From: CAIWXH01 sp964555675
Lineage (GTDB): Bacteria; Chloroflexota; Chloroflexia; Chloroflexales; Chloroflexaceae
Assembly: GCA_964555675.1 (NCBI GenBank)
Contig: CAZKTU010000045.1
Span: 1 to 34,453, forward strand
Length of the DNA: 34,453 nucleotides
Reading direction: 5' to 3'
The number at the start of each line of letters is the position of its first letter. Within the stretch, counting starts at the first letter, position 1. Shown here piece after piece: positions 15,675 to 23,360 of this stretch. The position numbers and the translations under genes were made by a program. The notes below the pieces were generated by a model. The model worked only from the letters and a program-made list of their open reading frames with translations, searched no databases and was not told where the DNA came from.

Positions 15675-17357
15675 CTAGTGGGGATCGGCGGGCGGCTCCT
15701 CGACCAGGAGGCGGCGCAGCAGCTTGCCGATCACCGAGCGCGGCAGGGCCTGGCGGAACTCGACCTTGCTGGGGGCCACCGGTAGGTGGACCCGATCGCG
15801 CAAGAAGGCCAGCACCTCCTGCTCGCTGACCCGTTCGCCGGGGCGCAGCACGACGAAGGCGCGGATCTCGGTCTCGCCATTCGCCAGGGGCACCCCGACC
15901 ACGGCGGCGTCGATCACCTTGGGGTGCTCGTAGAGCACCTCCTCCACATCGCGCGGATAGATATTGTACGGCCCGGCGACGATCATCTCCTTCTTGCGCT
16001 CGATCACCTGGAAGTAGCCGTCGGGCATCATGCGGGCCACATCGCCGGTGCGCAGCCAGCCGTCGGGCGAGAGGGCCTCGGCGGTCTCGACGGGGCGGCG
16101 CCAGTAGCCGCGCATCACCTGGGGGCCGCGCACCAGCAGCTCGCCGACGGCGCCGGGCGGCAGCTCGGCCCCGCTCTCCAGATCGACGATGCGGGCCTCG
16201 GTGTCGGGCAGGGGCAGGCCGATCGTGCCCGAGCGGCGCGCGCCCCACATCGGGTTGGCGTGGGTGGCCGGGCCGGCCTCGGTCAGGCCGTAGCCCTCGA
16301 CCAGCCGCGAGCGGGTGATGCGCTCGAAGCCCTCCTGGACCTCGATCGGCAGCGGGGCGGCCCCGCACAGGCAGCCCTTCAGCGACGAGAGGCCGTACTT
16401 GCGCACATCGCGCACCTCGTTGAGCGCCGCGTACATCGGCGGCACCCCGGGGAAGATCGTCGGCCGCTCGGCCTTGATCGTCGCCAGGACCTGGGCGGTC
16501 TCGAAGGTCGGCAGCAGCACCATCTCGGCGGCCAGGGCCACGCTGAAGTTCATACAGGCGGTCATGCCGTAGGAGTGCGAGAAGGGGATCGCACAGAGCA
16601 CCCGCTCGCCGCCGCGCTCGGCCCGGGCGAACCAGGCGCTGGTCTGCATGGCGTTGGCGTGGAGGCTGGCGTGGCTGTGCAACACACCCTTGGCCTGGCC
16701 GGTGGTGCCCGAGGTGTAGAGGATGACCGCGTCGTCGTGCGGCGCCACGGCCGGCAGCTCGCCCTCGGCGCCGCCGGCCTCCAGCACATGTTGGAGCCAG
16801 AGCGAGCGCGCGGCGATCGCGGCGGGCACGCGGTGGCCCTCTTTCTCTTGGCGCAGCAGGGTGAAGAGGGTCTTTTGCGAGCCGGGCAAGTACTCTTTGA
16901 GGTTCGAGTAGATGACCCGCGGCACGTTGGCGACGGCGCGCACCTGCTCGACCAGCTCGGAGAACAGGCTGAGGGCCACGATCGTCTCGGCCCCCGAGTC
17001 GGCCAGCTCGTAGGCCAGGGCCTCGGCGTCGAACAGCGGGTTAGAGAGCACAATCACGGCCCCGGCCATGAGCGCCCCGTAGTAGCAGATCACCGCCTGA
17101 GGGATGTTCGGCAGCAGCAGCAGCACCCGCTCGCCGGGCGTCAGGCCGTGCTTGAGCAGGCCGCGGGCGAAGCGCCCGGCCTCGGCGTGGAGGGCGGCAT
17201 AGCTGAGCTTGCGCCCGGAAAAGCTGATCGCGGGCGCCGCCCCGAAGCTGCGGGCGGCCTCCTCGAGCAGGGCCGGCAGCGCCGTCGGCGTGAGGCCCAG
17301 GCTGTGGGGTACGCCCTGATCATAGTGCTGCAGCCAGGGGCGCGCGTCGTCCTTCAT
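15675..17357 (-). CDS. AMP-forming acyl-CoA (or acyl-ACP) ligase, ANL superfamily
   Basis: Activates a carboxylic acid with ATP to an acyl-adenylate and transfers it to CoA or a carrier protein. All core motifs are seen in the 560 residues: P-loop YTSGTTGQAKG (214-224), HSYGM (261-265), YGLTE (356-360), GWLRTGD (433-439), hinge region IERKKEMI (452-459), and the catalytic lysine K545 in SVIGKLLR. The overall shape fits long/medium-chain fatty acyl-CoA ligases (FadD-like), but chain length cannot be read. It begins MKDDARPW; the ATG overlaps the stop of the upstream alpha/beta hydrolase by four bases (ATGA, 17354-17357), so the two are translationally coupled and probably work together, e.g. 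hydrolase releasing an acid that the ligase activates. No carrier protein or dehydrogenase is adjacent. Confidence 0.93.
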   Translation of the reverse strand: MKDDARPWLQHYDQGVPHSLGLTPTALPALLEEAARSFGAAPAISFSGRKLSYAALHAEAGRFARGLLKHGLTPGERVLLLLPNIPQAVICYYGALMAGAVIVLSNPLFDAEALAYELADSGAETIVALSLFSELVEQVRAVANVPRVIYSNLKEYLPGSQKTLFTLLRQEKEGHRVPAAIAARSLWLQHVLEAGGAEGELPAVAPHDDAVILYTSGTTGQAKGVLHSHASLHANAMQTSAWFARAERGGERVLCAIPFSHSYGMTACMNFSVALAAEMVLLPTFETAQVLATIKAERPTIFPGVPPMYAALNEVRDVRKYGLSSLKGCLCGAAPLPIEVQEGFERITRSRLVEGYGLTEAGPATHANPMWGARRSGTIGLPLPDTEARIVDLESGAELPPGAVGELLVRGPQVMRGYWRRPVETAEALSPDGWLRTGDVARMMPDGYFQVIERKKEMIVAGPYNIYPRDVEEVLYEHPKVIDAAVVGVPLANGETEIRAFVVLRPGERVSEQEVLAFLRDRVHLPVAPSKVEFRQALPRSVIGKLLRRLLVEEPPADPH

Positions 17358-18163
17358 CCTTCAGCCCCCATCTTCTCGGGTGCATCGCGCCAGCTGCGCT
17401 GCCCGTCGAGGAAGCGGTCGATCAGCCTGTTGACGGCCTCGGGTCGCTCGAGGTGGGGCAGGTGACGGGTATACTTGACCACCTCGAGGCGCGCGTTGGG
17501 CAGCAGCGCCTGTGTCTCCTCGGCCTGGCTCAGGGGGGCGATGAAGTCCCACTGGCCGGCGATCACCAGGGTGGGCGTCGGCACCTGGGGCAGCACCTTG
17601 CGCCCGTCCCAGCGGAAGAGCGTGCCGGCGAGGACCCGCTGGATGACCCCGACCGGGGCGTAGCTCTTGGGCATGAGCACGGGGCGCAGGCGCTCGAGGG
17701 CGGCCAGCGAGATCGGCAGCTTGACCACAAACTCGTGCAGCGGGTTGAGCCGCATGCGCGGCCCGGTGGCCACCAGCACCAGGCGGCTGACCTTCTGGGG
17801 CTGGGTGGCGGCGAAGGTGATCGCGACCGGCCCCCCGAAGCTGTGGGCCATGAGGATGAAGGGCTCGGCGACCTTGAGCTGGGTGAGCACCTGGGTGATA
17901 TCCCAGAGGAACTCCTCGAGCGAGTAGGCCGAGGCGACCACCTCGGACTGGCCGTGGCCGCGCAGGTCGGCGGCCACCACGCGGTAGTTGGCGGCCAGGT
18001 GCTCGATCTGGGGCGCCCACTGCTCGAGGTGCCCGGCGCAGCCGTGGATGCAGACCACCGTGCCGCGCCCAGGCCCCCGCAGCGGCCCTACGTCGACCAC
18101 GCTCAGGCGCACCGGCGCGGTGCCGGAAACCTGGATCTCTTTGCGGTACTGGCTCAGGTCCAT
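17354..18163 (-). CDS. Alpha/beta hydrolase coupled to the acyl-CoA ligase
   Basis: A 269-residue cytoplasmic alpha/beta hydrolase. Seen: oxyanion-side HGCAGH (40-45), the LRGHGQS turn (67-73), nucleophile elbow AHSFGG with S108, acid D206 in IAGQWDFIAP, and catalytic H234 in RHLPHLERP. This is a complete triad in the usual order. Members include esterases, C-C hydrolases, thioesterases and haloperoxidase-like proteins; the ATGA coupling to an acyl-CoA ligase suggests an ester or lipid substrate yielding a free acid, but this is inference. AAGGTG sits seven bases before the ATG (18161-18163). The presumed promoter region falls in the repeat patch and assembly gap upstream, so its control cannot be seen. 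Confidence 0.9.
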   Translation of the reverse strand: MDLSQYRKEIQVSGTAPVRLSVVDVGPLRGPGRGTVVCIHGCAGHLEQWAPQIEHLAANYRVVAADLRGHGQSEVVASAYSLEEFLWDITQVLTQLKVAEPFILMAHSFGGPVAITFAATQPQKVSRLVLVATGPRMRLNPLHEFVVKLPISLAALERLRPVLMPKSYAPVGVIQRVLAGTLFRWDGRKVLPQVPTPTLVIAGQWDFIAPLSQAEETQALLPNARLEVVKYTRHLPHLERPEAVNRLIDRFLDGQRSWRDAPEKMGAEG

Positions 18164-18172
18164 CGTTGCACC

Positions 18173-18310
18173 TTGTCGCTCAGCCTCCCGTNNNNNNNNN
18201 NNNNNNNNNNNNNNNNNNNNNNNNNNNNNNNNNNNNNNNNNNNNNNNNNNNNNNNNNNNNNNNNNNNNNNNNNNNNNNNNNNNNNNNNNNNTTGTCGCTC
18301 AGCCTCCCGT
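18173..18310. other. 100-base assembly gap flanked by identical 19-base ends
   Basis: N bases run from 18192 to 18291, exactly 100, a conventional unknown-length gap. The 19 bases before it (18173-18191, TTGTCGCTCAGCCTCCCGT) are identical to the 19 bases after it (18292-18310). Either two contigs really overlap here and no sequence is missing, or the gap covers an unresolved repeat of the type seen just downstream. Confidence 0.95.
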
Positions 18311-18430
18311 AAGGGCGCACCCATGTGTGCGTCCAGCACCCAGCCTTGTGTGAGGGCGCACCCAGCCTCCCGTAAGGGCGCACCCATGTGTGCGCCCCAT
18401 GTGTGCGCCCCATGTATCCGTCCAGCACCC
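18300..18430. repeat. Direct-repeat patch: 32-bp unit twice, plus degenerate copies
   Basis: A 32-bp unit starting CAGCCTCCCGTAAGGGCGCA occurs identically at 18300-18331 and 18363-18394. A degenerate copy (CAGCCTTGTGTGAGGGCGCA) starts at 18340. GTGCGCCCCAT is itself repeated (around 18390-18412) and TCCAGCACCC recurs at 18332-18341 and 18421-18430. The left side of the gap ends in the first bases of the same unit. No open frame uses it. Upstream of the hydrolase gene start, so it may lie in that gene's leader. Confidence 0.85.
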
Positions 18431-18452
18431 CCAGAGCAGCTCTGACAGCATC

Positions 18453-19310
18453 CTACCCCTCGGCGAGAAATATGCGCACCGCCCGCTCGAAGCTGCGCGG
18501 GCGCTCGTCCATGGGGTTGTGCATCGCGCCGCGGATCTCCTTATAGCGGGCGCCGGGGACGAGCCGGGCGAGGCGGCGCGAGTTGGTCGTGGGCACGAGG
18601 CCGTCGAACTGACCGGTGATCACCAGGGTCGGCACGCTGATCTGGGCCAGGCGGCCGCCGGCCTGGGTGGCGAAGAGCGAGCGGTAGATGCGGTGCAGGC
18701 CTTCGGGCTCGAAGCCGGCCATATAGGAGGCGCGGCGCAGCCATGGGCGCAGCAGGCCGCCGCCGTGCTCGTGGGGCACCATGGCCCCGATCGGGCGAAT
18801 CTGGCGGCCGATCAGCTGGCTGAGCCGCAGGATGCCCCAGCCGAAGGTCGGGATGAGGTAGATGCGGGCGTAGAGCGGCATCAGGTGGGCGTCGACGGCG
18901 GCGTCGACCAGCACCAGGCGTTTGACCAGCTCGGGGCGGCGCAGGGCCAGCTCTGCGGCTACGGCCCCGCCCATCGAGTGGCCCATCAGCACGATCTCGC
19001 CCAGCCCCATGTCGTCGCAGAAGGCCGCCACCGTCTCGGCGAGGGCGCCGATCGAGTCCGAGCTGCCGATCGGCGAGTCGCCGTGGCCCGGGAAGTCGAG
19101 GGCGAAGCAGCGGTGGTCGCGGCCCATGCCGCGCAGCGTGGCCCACCATAGCTCTTTGAAGGCGCCCCAGCCGTGGAGCATGACCACTGCAGGCCCGGCG
19201 TCGCCGGCCTGTAGGTAGCTGATGTCGAGCCTGTCGTGGCGGCAGACGGCGATTTCGGCGGGCGCCGTGACGGGCGCCGCGACCTGGTTGCGACGGAGCG
19301 TGCGAAGCAT
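18453..19310 (-). CDS. Alpha/beta hydrolase (second, separately transcribed)
   Basis: A 285-residue alpha/beta hydrolase with a complete triad: LHGWG (45-49), FPGHGDS (73-79), nucleophile S112 in MGHSMGG, acid D236 in ITGQFDGLVP, and H264 in GAMHNPM. The lid region (about 140-200) is long and contains several hydrophobic stretches, as in lipase or epoxide-hydrolase-like members, but substrate is unknown. Start choice: the ATG at 19308-19310 gives MLRTLRRN; upstream in-frame TTG (19379) and ATG (19346) would add 23 or 12 residues with unlikely composition. GGAGG lies only one base before this ATG, and TATAAT lies six bases before it, so the transcript may be leaderless. It is not closely related to the first hydrolase beyond the common fold and is separated from it by the repeat patch. 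Confidence 0.88.
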   Translation of the reverse strand: MLRTLRRNQVAAPVTAPAEIAVCRHDRLDISYLQAGDAGPAVVMLHGWGAFKELWWATLRGMGRDHRCFALDFPGHGDSPIGSSDSIGALAETVAAFCDDMGLGEIVLMGHSMGGAVAAELALRRPELVKRLVLVDAAVDAHLMPLYARIYLIPTFGWGILRLSQLIGRQIRPIGAMVPHEHGGGLLRPWLRRASYMAGFEPEGLHRIYRSLFATQAGGRLAQISVPTLVITGQFDGLVPTTNSRRLARLVPGARYKEIRGAMHNPMDERPRSFERAVRIFLAEG

Positions 19311-19316
19311 GCCTCC

Positions 19317-19322
19317 ATTATA
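19317..19322 (-). promoter_or_regulatory. Perfect -10 box six bases before the hydrolase ATG
   Basis: Minus-strand TATAAT followed by GGAGGC and then ATG. With usual spacing the transcription start would fall on the A of ATG. The -35 region (TGCTCG at 17-base spacing) is poor. Confidence 0.45.
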
Positions 19323-19373
19323 GCGCAACGGCGTCGCCCCGAGCATCCCCACTGGATGATCTGTGCACAGGTC

Positions 19374-19402
19374 TTGCAAAGTGTCGCGAGGAGATGTACA
19401 CT
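19374..19402 (+). promoter_or_regulatory. Sigma-70-type promoter for the [2Fe-2S] protein gene
   Basis: -35 TTGCAA (19374-19379), 17-base spacer, -10 TACACT (19397-19402), giving a leader of roughly 100 bases before the ATG at 19511. It is divergent from the hydrolase promoter. Confidence 0.55.
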
Positions 19403-19510
19403 ACGGGGGCGCGGGGCGCGTGCCAGTGTTGTGCGTTGCCCTGCCTGTGCTGAGGTCATGCACCGCCGGCTTGCGGGCAGGCCATCAGCGCCTCGAAAGG
19501 TCAACCTCCC

Positions 19511-19759
19511 ATGCCCGTCCAGCTGATGATGTGCCGTCTCTGCGCCCGGAGTCGCCCCGAGTTTCTCCAGGCCATCACCCAGCTTATTGCCGCCTATCCC
19601 GACCAGCTCGTGGTCGAGGAGCTCGAGTGTATGGCGGCCTGTGATGATGTGCCCGCCGTCATGCTCGAGACCGACTACCTCCCCCAGGTTAGCCCCTGCG
19701 ATCTCACCCGGCTCGTCACGTTGCGTCTGGCCGGCCTCGAGCCCGCCGCCAAGCTCTAA
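19511..19759 (+). CDS. Small thioredoxin-like [2Fe-2S] ferredoxin-type protein
   Basis: An 82-residue protein with four appropriately placed cysteines, C8 and C11 near the N-terminus and C40 and C44 in ELECMAACDDVPAVM, plus C63. The second half closely resembles the C-terminal cluster-binding part of NuoE/thioredoxin-like ferredoxins (EC.GAC...PAV....Y...V.P). In that family four cysteines bind a [2Fe-2S] cluster and the protein carries electrons in the cytoplasm. The first pair is spaced C-x2-C, shorter than the C-x4/5-C or longer spacing of NuoE, so cluster binding is likely but not certain; C63 might participate. AAAGG lies ten bases before the ATG. Own promoter upstream and a strong hairpin just downstream make it a monocistronic unit. 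Too small to be a complete enzyme; partner unknown. Confidence 0.75.
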   Translation: MPVQLMMCRLCARSRPEFLQAITQLIAAYPDQLVVEELECMAACDDVPAVMLETDYLPQVSPCDLTRLVTLRLAGLEPAAKL

Positions 19760-19767
19760 AGCACACG

Positions 19768-19800
19768 AGCGAGGCCACACCCACTGGGTGTGGCCTCGCT
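19768..19800. terminator. Perfect 15-bp hairpin between convergent genes
   Basis: AGCGAGGCCACACCC (19768-19782), loop ACT, GGGTGTGGCCTCGCT (19786-19800). It lies 8 bases after the stop of the [2Fe-2S] gene and 20 bases after the stop of crtI on the other strand. No T-run on either side, but symmetry and placement fit a bidirectional terminator. Confidence 0.75.
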
Positions 19801-19819
19801 GCTTGAGACGTTTGCCTGG

Positions 19820-21298
19820 CTATGGCGCCCCGATCAGATTCTCCGCGATCACCGCAGACGAGAGCACGCCCGGCAGCCCCGCGCCCGGGTGGGTGCCGCC
19901 GCCCACAAAATAGAGGTTGGCGAGCTCCTCAGAGCGGTTGTGGGGGCGGAACCAGGCCGACTGGGTCAGCAGCGGCTGCATGTTGAAGGCCGCCCCGAGA
20001 TAGTTGTTGAGCGTATCCTGGTAGTAGCGTGGATCGACCATGTGCTCGCAGACGATGTGCCGCGACAGCTCAGGCATGTAGTTGCGCTCGAGGTAGCTGA
20101 CAATCTGGTCGCGATAGGCCGGCCCGACCTGCGACCAGTCGGTGCGCGAGCCCAGGTTGGGCACCGGCGAGAGCACATAGAGGGCCTCGCATCCCGCGGG
20201 CGCCAGGCTCGGGTCTGCGTGTGAGGGCCTGTGGATGTAGAGCGAGAAGTCGCGGGCCAGGCGGCGCTTGTTGAAGATATCGTCGAGCAGGCCCTCGTAG
20301 CGCTCGCTCAGGATGATATTGTGCTGCACCAGGTCGGTGTCGTCGTAGCGCCTGTTGATGCCCAGGTAGAGCACGGCCACGGACATGCTGTACTTCTTGC
20401 GGCGCAGGGCCCGGTCGGTGTAGATGCGGCGGTGGCGCGGCGCGACCAGCCGCTGGTAGGTGTAGGCCACGTCGGCGTTCGAGATCACCGTATCGGCGCG
20501 GCGCACCCTGCCGTCGGCCAAACGCACGCCCACCGTGCGCCGGCCCTCGACCAGGATCTCGGCCACCTCGGCGTTGAGCTCGAGGCTCCCGCCAATATCC
20601 TGGAAGAGCCGCACCATGGCTGCGACCACCGCGCCCATGCCGCCGACGGCGTGGTGTACGCCCCACTCGCGCTCGAGGTAGTCGACCATGGCGTAGATCG
20701 ACGAGGAGTCGAACGGGTTGCCGCCGATGAAGAGCGGGTGGAATGAGAAGCAGCGCCGCAGGAAGTCGTCTTTGATGAAGCGCGAGACGTATTGATATGT
20801 GCTCAGGTACGACTTGAGCCGCACCAGGTCGGGCGCGACTTTCAGCATGTCGCTGAAGCGCAGGAAGGGCTGGTCGGCCAGCTCGACGAAGCCCTTCTGG
20901 AAGATCGGCTTGGTCGAGGCCATGAAGCGCCTGTAGCCCTCGACGTCGCCGGGGCTGCGCTCGCGGATCTGCTCGATGATCGTCTGCTCGTCGGCGCTGT
21001 ACTCGAAGTAGCGGCCCACGTGGTCGAAGATGCGGTAGTAGGGGCTGCACTCCTGCAAGGTGAAGTAGTCCTCGCGGCGCCGTCCGGCGGCCCGCCAGAG
21101 CTCGTCGAACATAAAGGGCGCCGTGACCAGGGTTGGCCCGCTGTCGAAGGTGAAGCCGTCGGCGCTGTAGGTATAGGCCTTGCCGCCGGGCCGGTCGCGC
21201 TTCTCGAGGATGGTGACCTGGTGGCCTTTGGCGGCCAGCCTGATCCCGGCGCTCAGGCCGCCGAAGCCGCTGCCGATGATGATAATCTGTCGTCGCAT
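19820..21298 (-). CDS. crtI: Phytoene desaturase / carotenoid dehydrogenase CrtI
   Basis: FAD-dependent desaturase (492 residues) that introduces double bonds into phytoene to form neurosporene or lycopene at the membrane. Seen: dinucleotide fold GSGFGGLSAG (9-18) with LEKRDRPGGKA (31-41), FDSGPTL, and the C-terminal CrtI signature around YFVGGGTHPGAGLPG near the end. Number of desaturation steps cannot be told; related CrtI-family enzymes (diapophytoene desaturase, carotene ketolase CrtO) are alternatives, but the length and C-terminal signature favour CrtI. I start at the ATG at 21296-21298 because the Rossmann strand begins four residues later; an in-frame ATG at 21355 would add 19 residues of unlikely composition. 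No crtB or other carotenoid gene is adjacent. Confidence 0.92.
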   Translation of the reverse strand: MRRQIIIIGSGFGGLSAGIRLAAKGHQVTILEKRDRPGGKAYTYSADGFTFDSGPTLVTAPFMFDELWRAAGRRREDYFTLQECSPYYRIFDHVGRYFEYSADEQTIIEQIRERSPGDVEGYRRFMASTKPIFQKGFVELADQPFLRFSDMLKVAPDLVRLKSYLSTYQYVSRFIKDDFLRRCFSFHPLFIGGNPFDSSSIYAMVDYLEREWGVHHAVGGMGAVVAAMVRLFQDIGGSLELNAEVAEILVEGRRTVGVRLADGRVRRADTVISNADVAYTYQRLVAPRHRRIYTDRALRRKKYSMSVAVLYLGINRRYDDTDLVQHNIILSERYEGLLDDIFNKRRLARDFSLYIHRPSHADPSLAPAGCEALYVLSPVPNLGSRTDWSQVGPAYRDQIVSYLERNYMPELSRHIVCEHMVDPRYYQDTLNNYLGAAFNMQPLLTQSAWFRPHNRSEELANLYFVGGGTHPGAGLPGVLSSAVIAENLIGAP

Positions 21299-21381
21299 AG
21301 TCTCGCGGGGGCAAATGGCACACCGCGGCGCGGTGCGACGTACACCGCGTGGCAAGGTGGCCGCTCTCGGGTGCCGCCCTG

Positions 21382-21411
21382 ATCATAGCCCCTGCTGACG
21401 TGCGGCGTCAG
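21382..21411 (-). promoter_or_regulatory. Possible crtI promoter overlapping a small hairpin
   Basis: Minus-strand -35 CTGACG (21406-21411), 18-base spacer, -10 TATGAT (21382-21387), about 85 bases before the crtI ATG. The -35 sits in a 6-bp stem (CTGACG 21395-21400 / CGTCAG 21406-21411), which might also end the upstream DUF2207 transcript. Confidence 0.4.
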
Positions 21412-21451
21412 GTGAGACCGTTTCACGCGGCGAGAAGGGATGGCAAGCCGA

Positions 21452-23176
21452 CTAGCCCGCCCCGCCGTCGCCGCCCCCGCTGGCCCCACCATCGCCGCCC
21501 CCGCCCCCGCCGTCGGCCCCGGCACTCGCGCCGCCGATCGCCAGCACGAAGTTCTGACTGAAGTCCTGCAGGAGCAGGCTGCCCGCCAGCCCCTCGCCCC
21601 CGCCGCCGCCCGACCCGTCGCCCGCGACGACCGCAGGGTAGAACCAGACCGGCATGGGCTCGGCCGAGCGAGCATAGGCCTGGGTCAGCCCCGGCGCCGC
21701 GCCAAGGGCTACGGCGTAGGGCAGCATTCGCCCGAACTGCCCCGCCGGGGCCGCCTCGGGGCGCAGCCCATGCAGGTAGCGCTGGTGGGCCCGCCAGCGC
21801 GCCATGGCGTCGGCGCCGGCCTGAGTGAGCCCGCGCACTCCGCCCGCGACGATCAGCCAGGCCACGCCCGCCACGAGCAGCACGCCGGCGAGGGCCGGCA
21901 GCCACCAGCTGAAACGCCCAGCCAGTAGTAGCGCGGGGAGCATGCCGGCCGCGCCGAGGGTCGTCAGCAGCCCGCCGGCGAGGTAGCCGCCGCGCCTGCG
22001 CGCCAGGGCCGCCTCGTCGATCAGCCCGCGCTCGACCAGGGCCGCCTGGGCCTGCTTGCCCACAGTCTGCGCGGCCGTGATCAGGGCGGCGCTGCCGTCG
22101 AGAGTCAGCTCGCCGTCGTCGGGCGTCAGGGCCAGGGCCGTCGCCTCGTAGGGCGCGAGCGGGGTCGCCTGGGCGCCGGTCCGGGCGACCGCCAGCTGTG
22201 CGCTAGAGGCTTGCCGCTCGCGAAAGACCAGCGCGCCGCGGTTGGCGAGCTCGAACAGGGTCGCCAGGAGGGCCTGGCCGTCAGAGCTCCCGGTGAGCCG
22301 GGCGGCCAGGGCCGGGGGTAGCGCGTCGGGCGGGGCCGGCAGCGCGTCGCCGGCGAAGCCGAGGGGCTGCGGGTCGCGGTTGCGCCGCCGCCAGCCCCAG
22401 ATCAGGGCGGCGAGCAGCGCCGCCAGCCCGGCGGTGAGCGCCGACAGCAGCAGGTTGACCGTCGGCCTGGTGGTGGTGTCGTAGGTCGCCTGCTCGGCCT
22501 CGGCCAACTGCCAGCTAGGGGTCTCGCCGCCGACGATGCTCTCTGGGAAGCTCAGGCGCACGGTCAGCTCGCTATCGGGCGGGATGGGGCCTGAGCTGAA
22601 GCTCACCTCGCCGGGGGCCAGGCTGAGCTGCGCGGGCGCGTCGGGCGCGCTTGCGACCAGCTGCTCGGGCGGGGTCGGCGCGGGCAGCGTGATGCTGCCG
22701 CTGGCCCCCTCGACCGGCTCGTCGCGGCCGCCGAAGACCATGGTCCACCACAGCTCGTCGGTCGCGCCGCTCCGCCGGATCGCGCCGTACACCTCGTAGC
22801 TGAGCACGAAGGTGCGCTCGCCGCCCGTGGTGGCGGGGTAGACCCAACGCACGCGCTGCTCGTCGCCGTCGCGGGTCACGCTGAAGGTGTAGGGCTCATC
22901 GCTGTCCTCGTCGTCGACCTGCGTGTAGACCCGCTCGCCGTCGGACACGCCGATCGCCCCCACCCCGTCGAGCCGGCGCTCGGGCAGGTCGCGTGTGGCG
23001 AAGGTGAAGGGGCCGCCGCTGTAGGCCAGGGTCAGGCTCTCGCTGACGGCGAGCGAGCCGTCGGCGCGGACCTGGACCTGGGTATCGATCTGGCGCCACG
23101 TGAACGAGCGATTATCGCCGCAGGCGCTCAGCAAGAGGCCCGCGAGCAACAGGCATGGGAACAGACGTCGGAACAT
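21452..23176 (-). CDS. DUF2207 membrane protein with lipoprotein signal peptide
   Basis: A 574-residue predicted membrane protein. The N-terminus is a lipoprotein signal peptide with lipobox LSAC (C19 as lipidation site). Residues ~25-235 form the extracellular beta-rich DUF2207 domain (VQVRADGSLAVSESLTLAY, VYPATTGGERTFVLSYEV, WWTMVFGG). One membrane helix follows at about 240-262, then a cytoplasmic helical region (about 280-395), two more helices (about 398-450), and a strikingly Gly-rich C-terminal tail with GGGGG blocks in the last 50 residues. This layout (external domain, TM, cytoplasmic part, double TM, Gly-rich tail) is the typical DUF2207 pattern. Function unknown throughout the family. 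GGGAGG five bases before the ATG supports the start. Confidence 0.88.
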   Translation of the reverse strand: MFRRLFPCLLLAGLLLSACGDNRSFTWRQIDTQVQVRADGSLAVSESLTLAYSGGPFTFATRDLPERRLDGVGAIGVSDGERVYTQVDDEDSDEPYTFSVTRDGDEQRVRWVYPATTGGERTFVLSYEVYGAIRRSGATDELWWTMVFGGRDEPVEGASGSITLPAPTPPEQLVASAPDAPAQLSLAPGEVSFSSGPIPPDSELTVRLSFPESIVGGETPSWQLAEAEQATYDTTTRPTVNLLLSALTAGLAALLAALIWGWRRRNRDPQPLGFAGDALPAPPDALPPALAARLTGSSDGQALLATLFELANRGALVFRERQASSAQLAVARTGAQATPLAPYEATALALTPDDGELTLDGSAALITAAQTVGKQAQAALVERGLIDEAALARRRGGYLAGGLLTTLGAAGMLPALLLAGRFSWWLPALAGVLLVAGVAWLIVAGGVRGLTQAGADAMARWRAHQRYLHGLRPEAAPAGQFGRMLPYAVALGAAPGLTQAYARSAEPMPVWFYPAVVAGDGSGGGGGEGLAGSLLLQDFSQNFVLAIGGASAGADGGGGGGDGGASGGGDGGAG

Positions 23177-23220
23177 AACCCCTCCCGCGCGAACGATCCT
23201 TGAAGCCAGGTTAGCAGGGA

Positions 23221-23250
23221 GTTATACCCGGCTTTCTACAGAAGTGTGAC
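23221..23250 (-). promoter_or_regulatory. Promoter candidate for the DUF2207 gene
   Basis: Minus strand: -35 GTCACA (23245-23250), 18-base spacer, -10 TATAAC (23221-23226), about 45 bases upstream of the ATG. Confidence 0.4.
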
Positions 23251-23262
23251 GGAAGTATGGCA

Positions 23263-23291
23263 TTGACAAGACCAATCGCCTGGCCGACAAT
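23263..23291 (+). promoter_or_regulatory. Promoter with consensus -35 for the CLCA-like gene
   Basis: -35 TTGACA (23263-23268), exact consensus, 17-base spacer, -10 GACAAT (23286-23291). The start of the CLCA-like gene (GTG at 23361) is about 60 bases after the expected transcription start. Confidence 0.55.
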
Positions 23292-23360
23292 CACACCACC
23301 TACTGGTAACCCCCCATACAGTACCGGCCACGTTATCGCCTGCATTAGGAGTCTGAAGCT

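Noticed and set aside
647..16820. Repeated GCGATCGC octamers (HIP1-like)
   Set aside because: I count about seven in the window, several explained by frequent Ala-Ile-Ala type codon runs; not a convincing enrichment without a statistical test.
18300..18430. CRISPR-like direct repeats
   Set aside because: Only two exact 32-bp copies, with the intervening sequence made of degenerate copies of the same unit and no unique spacers, no cas genes.
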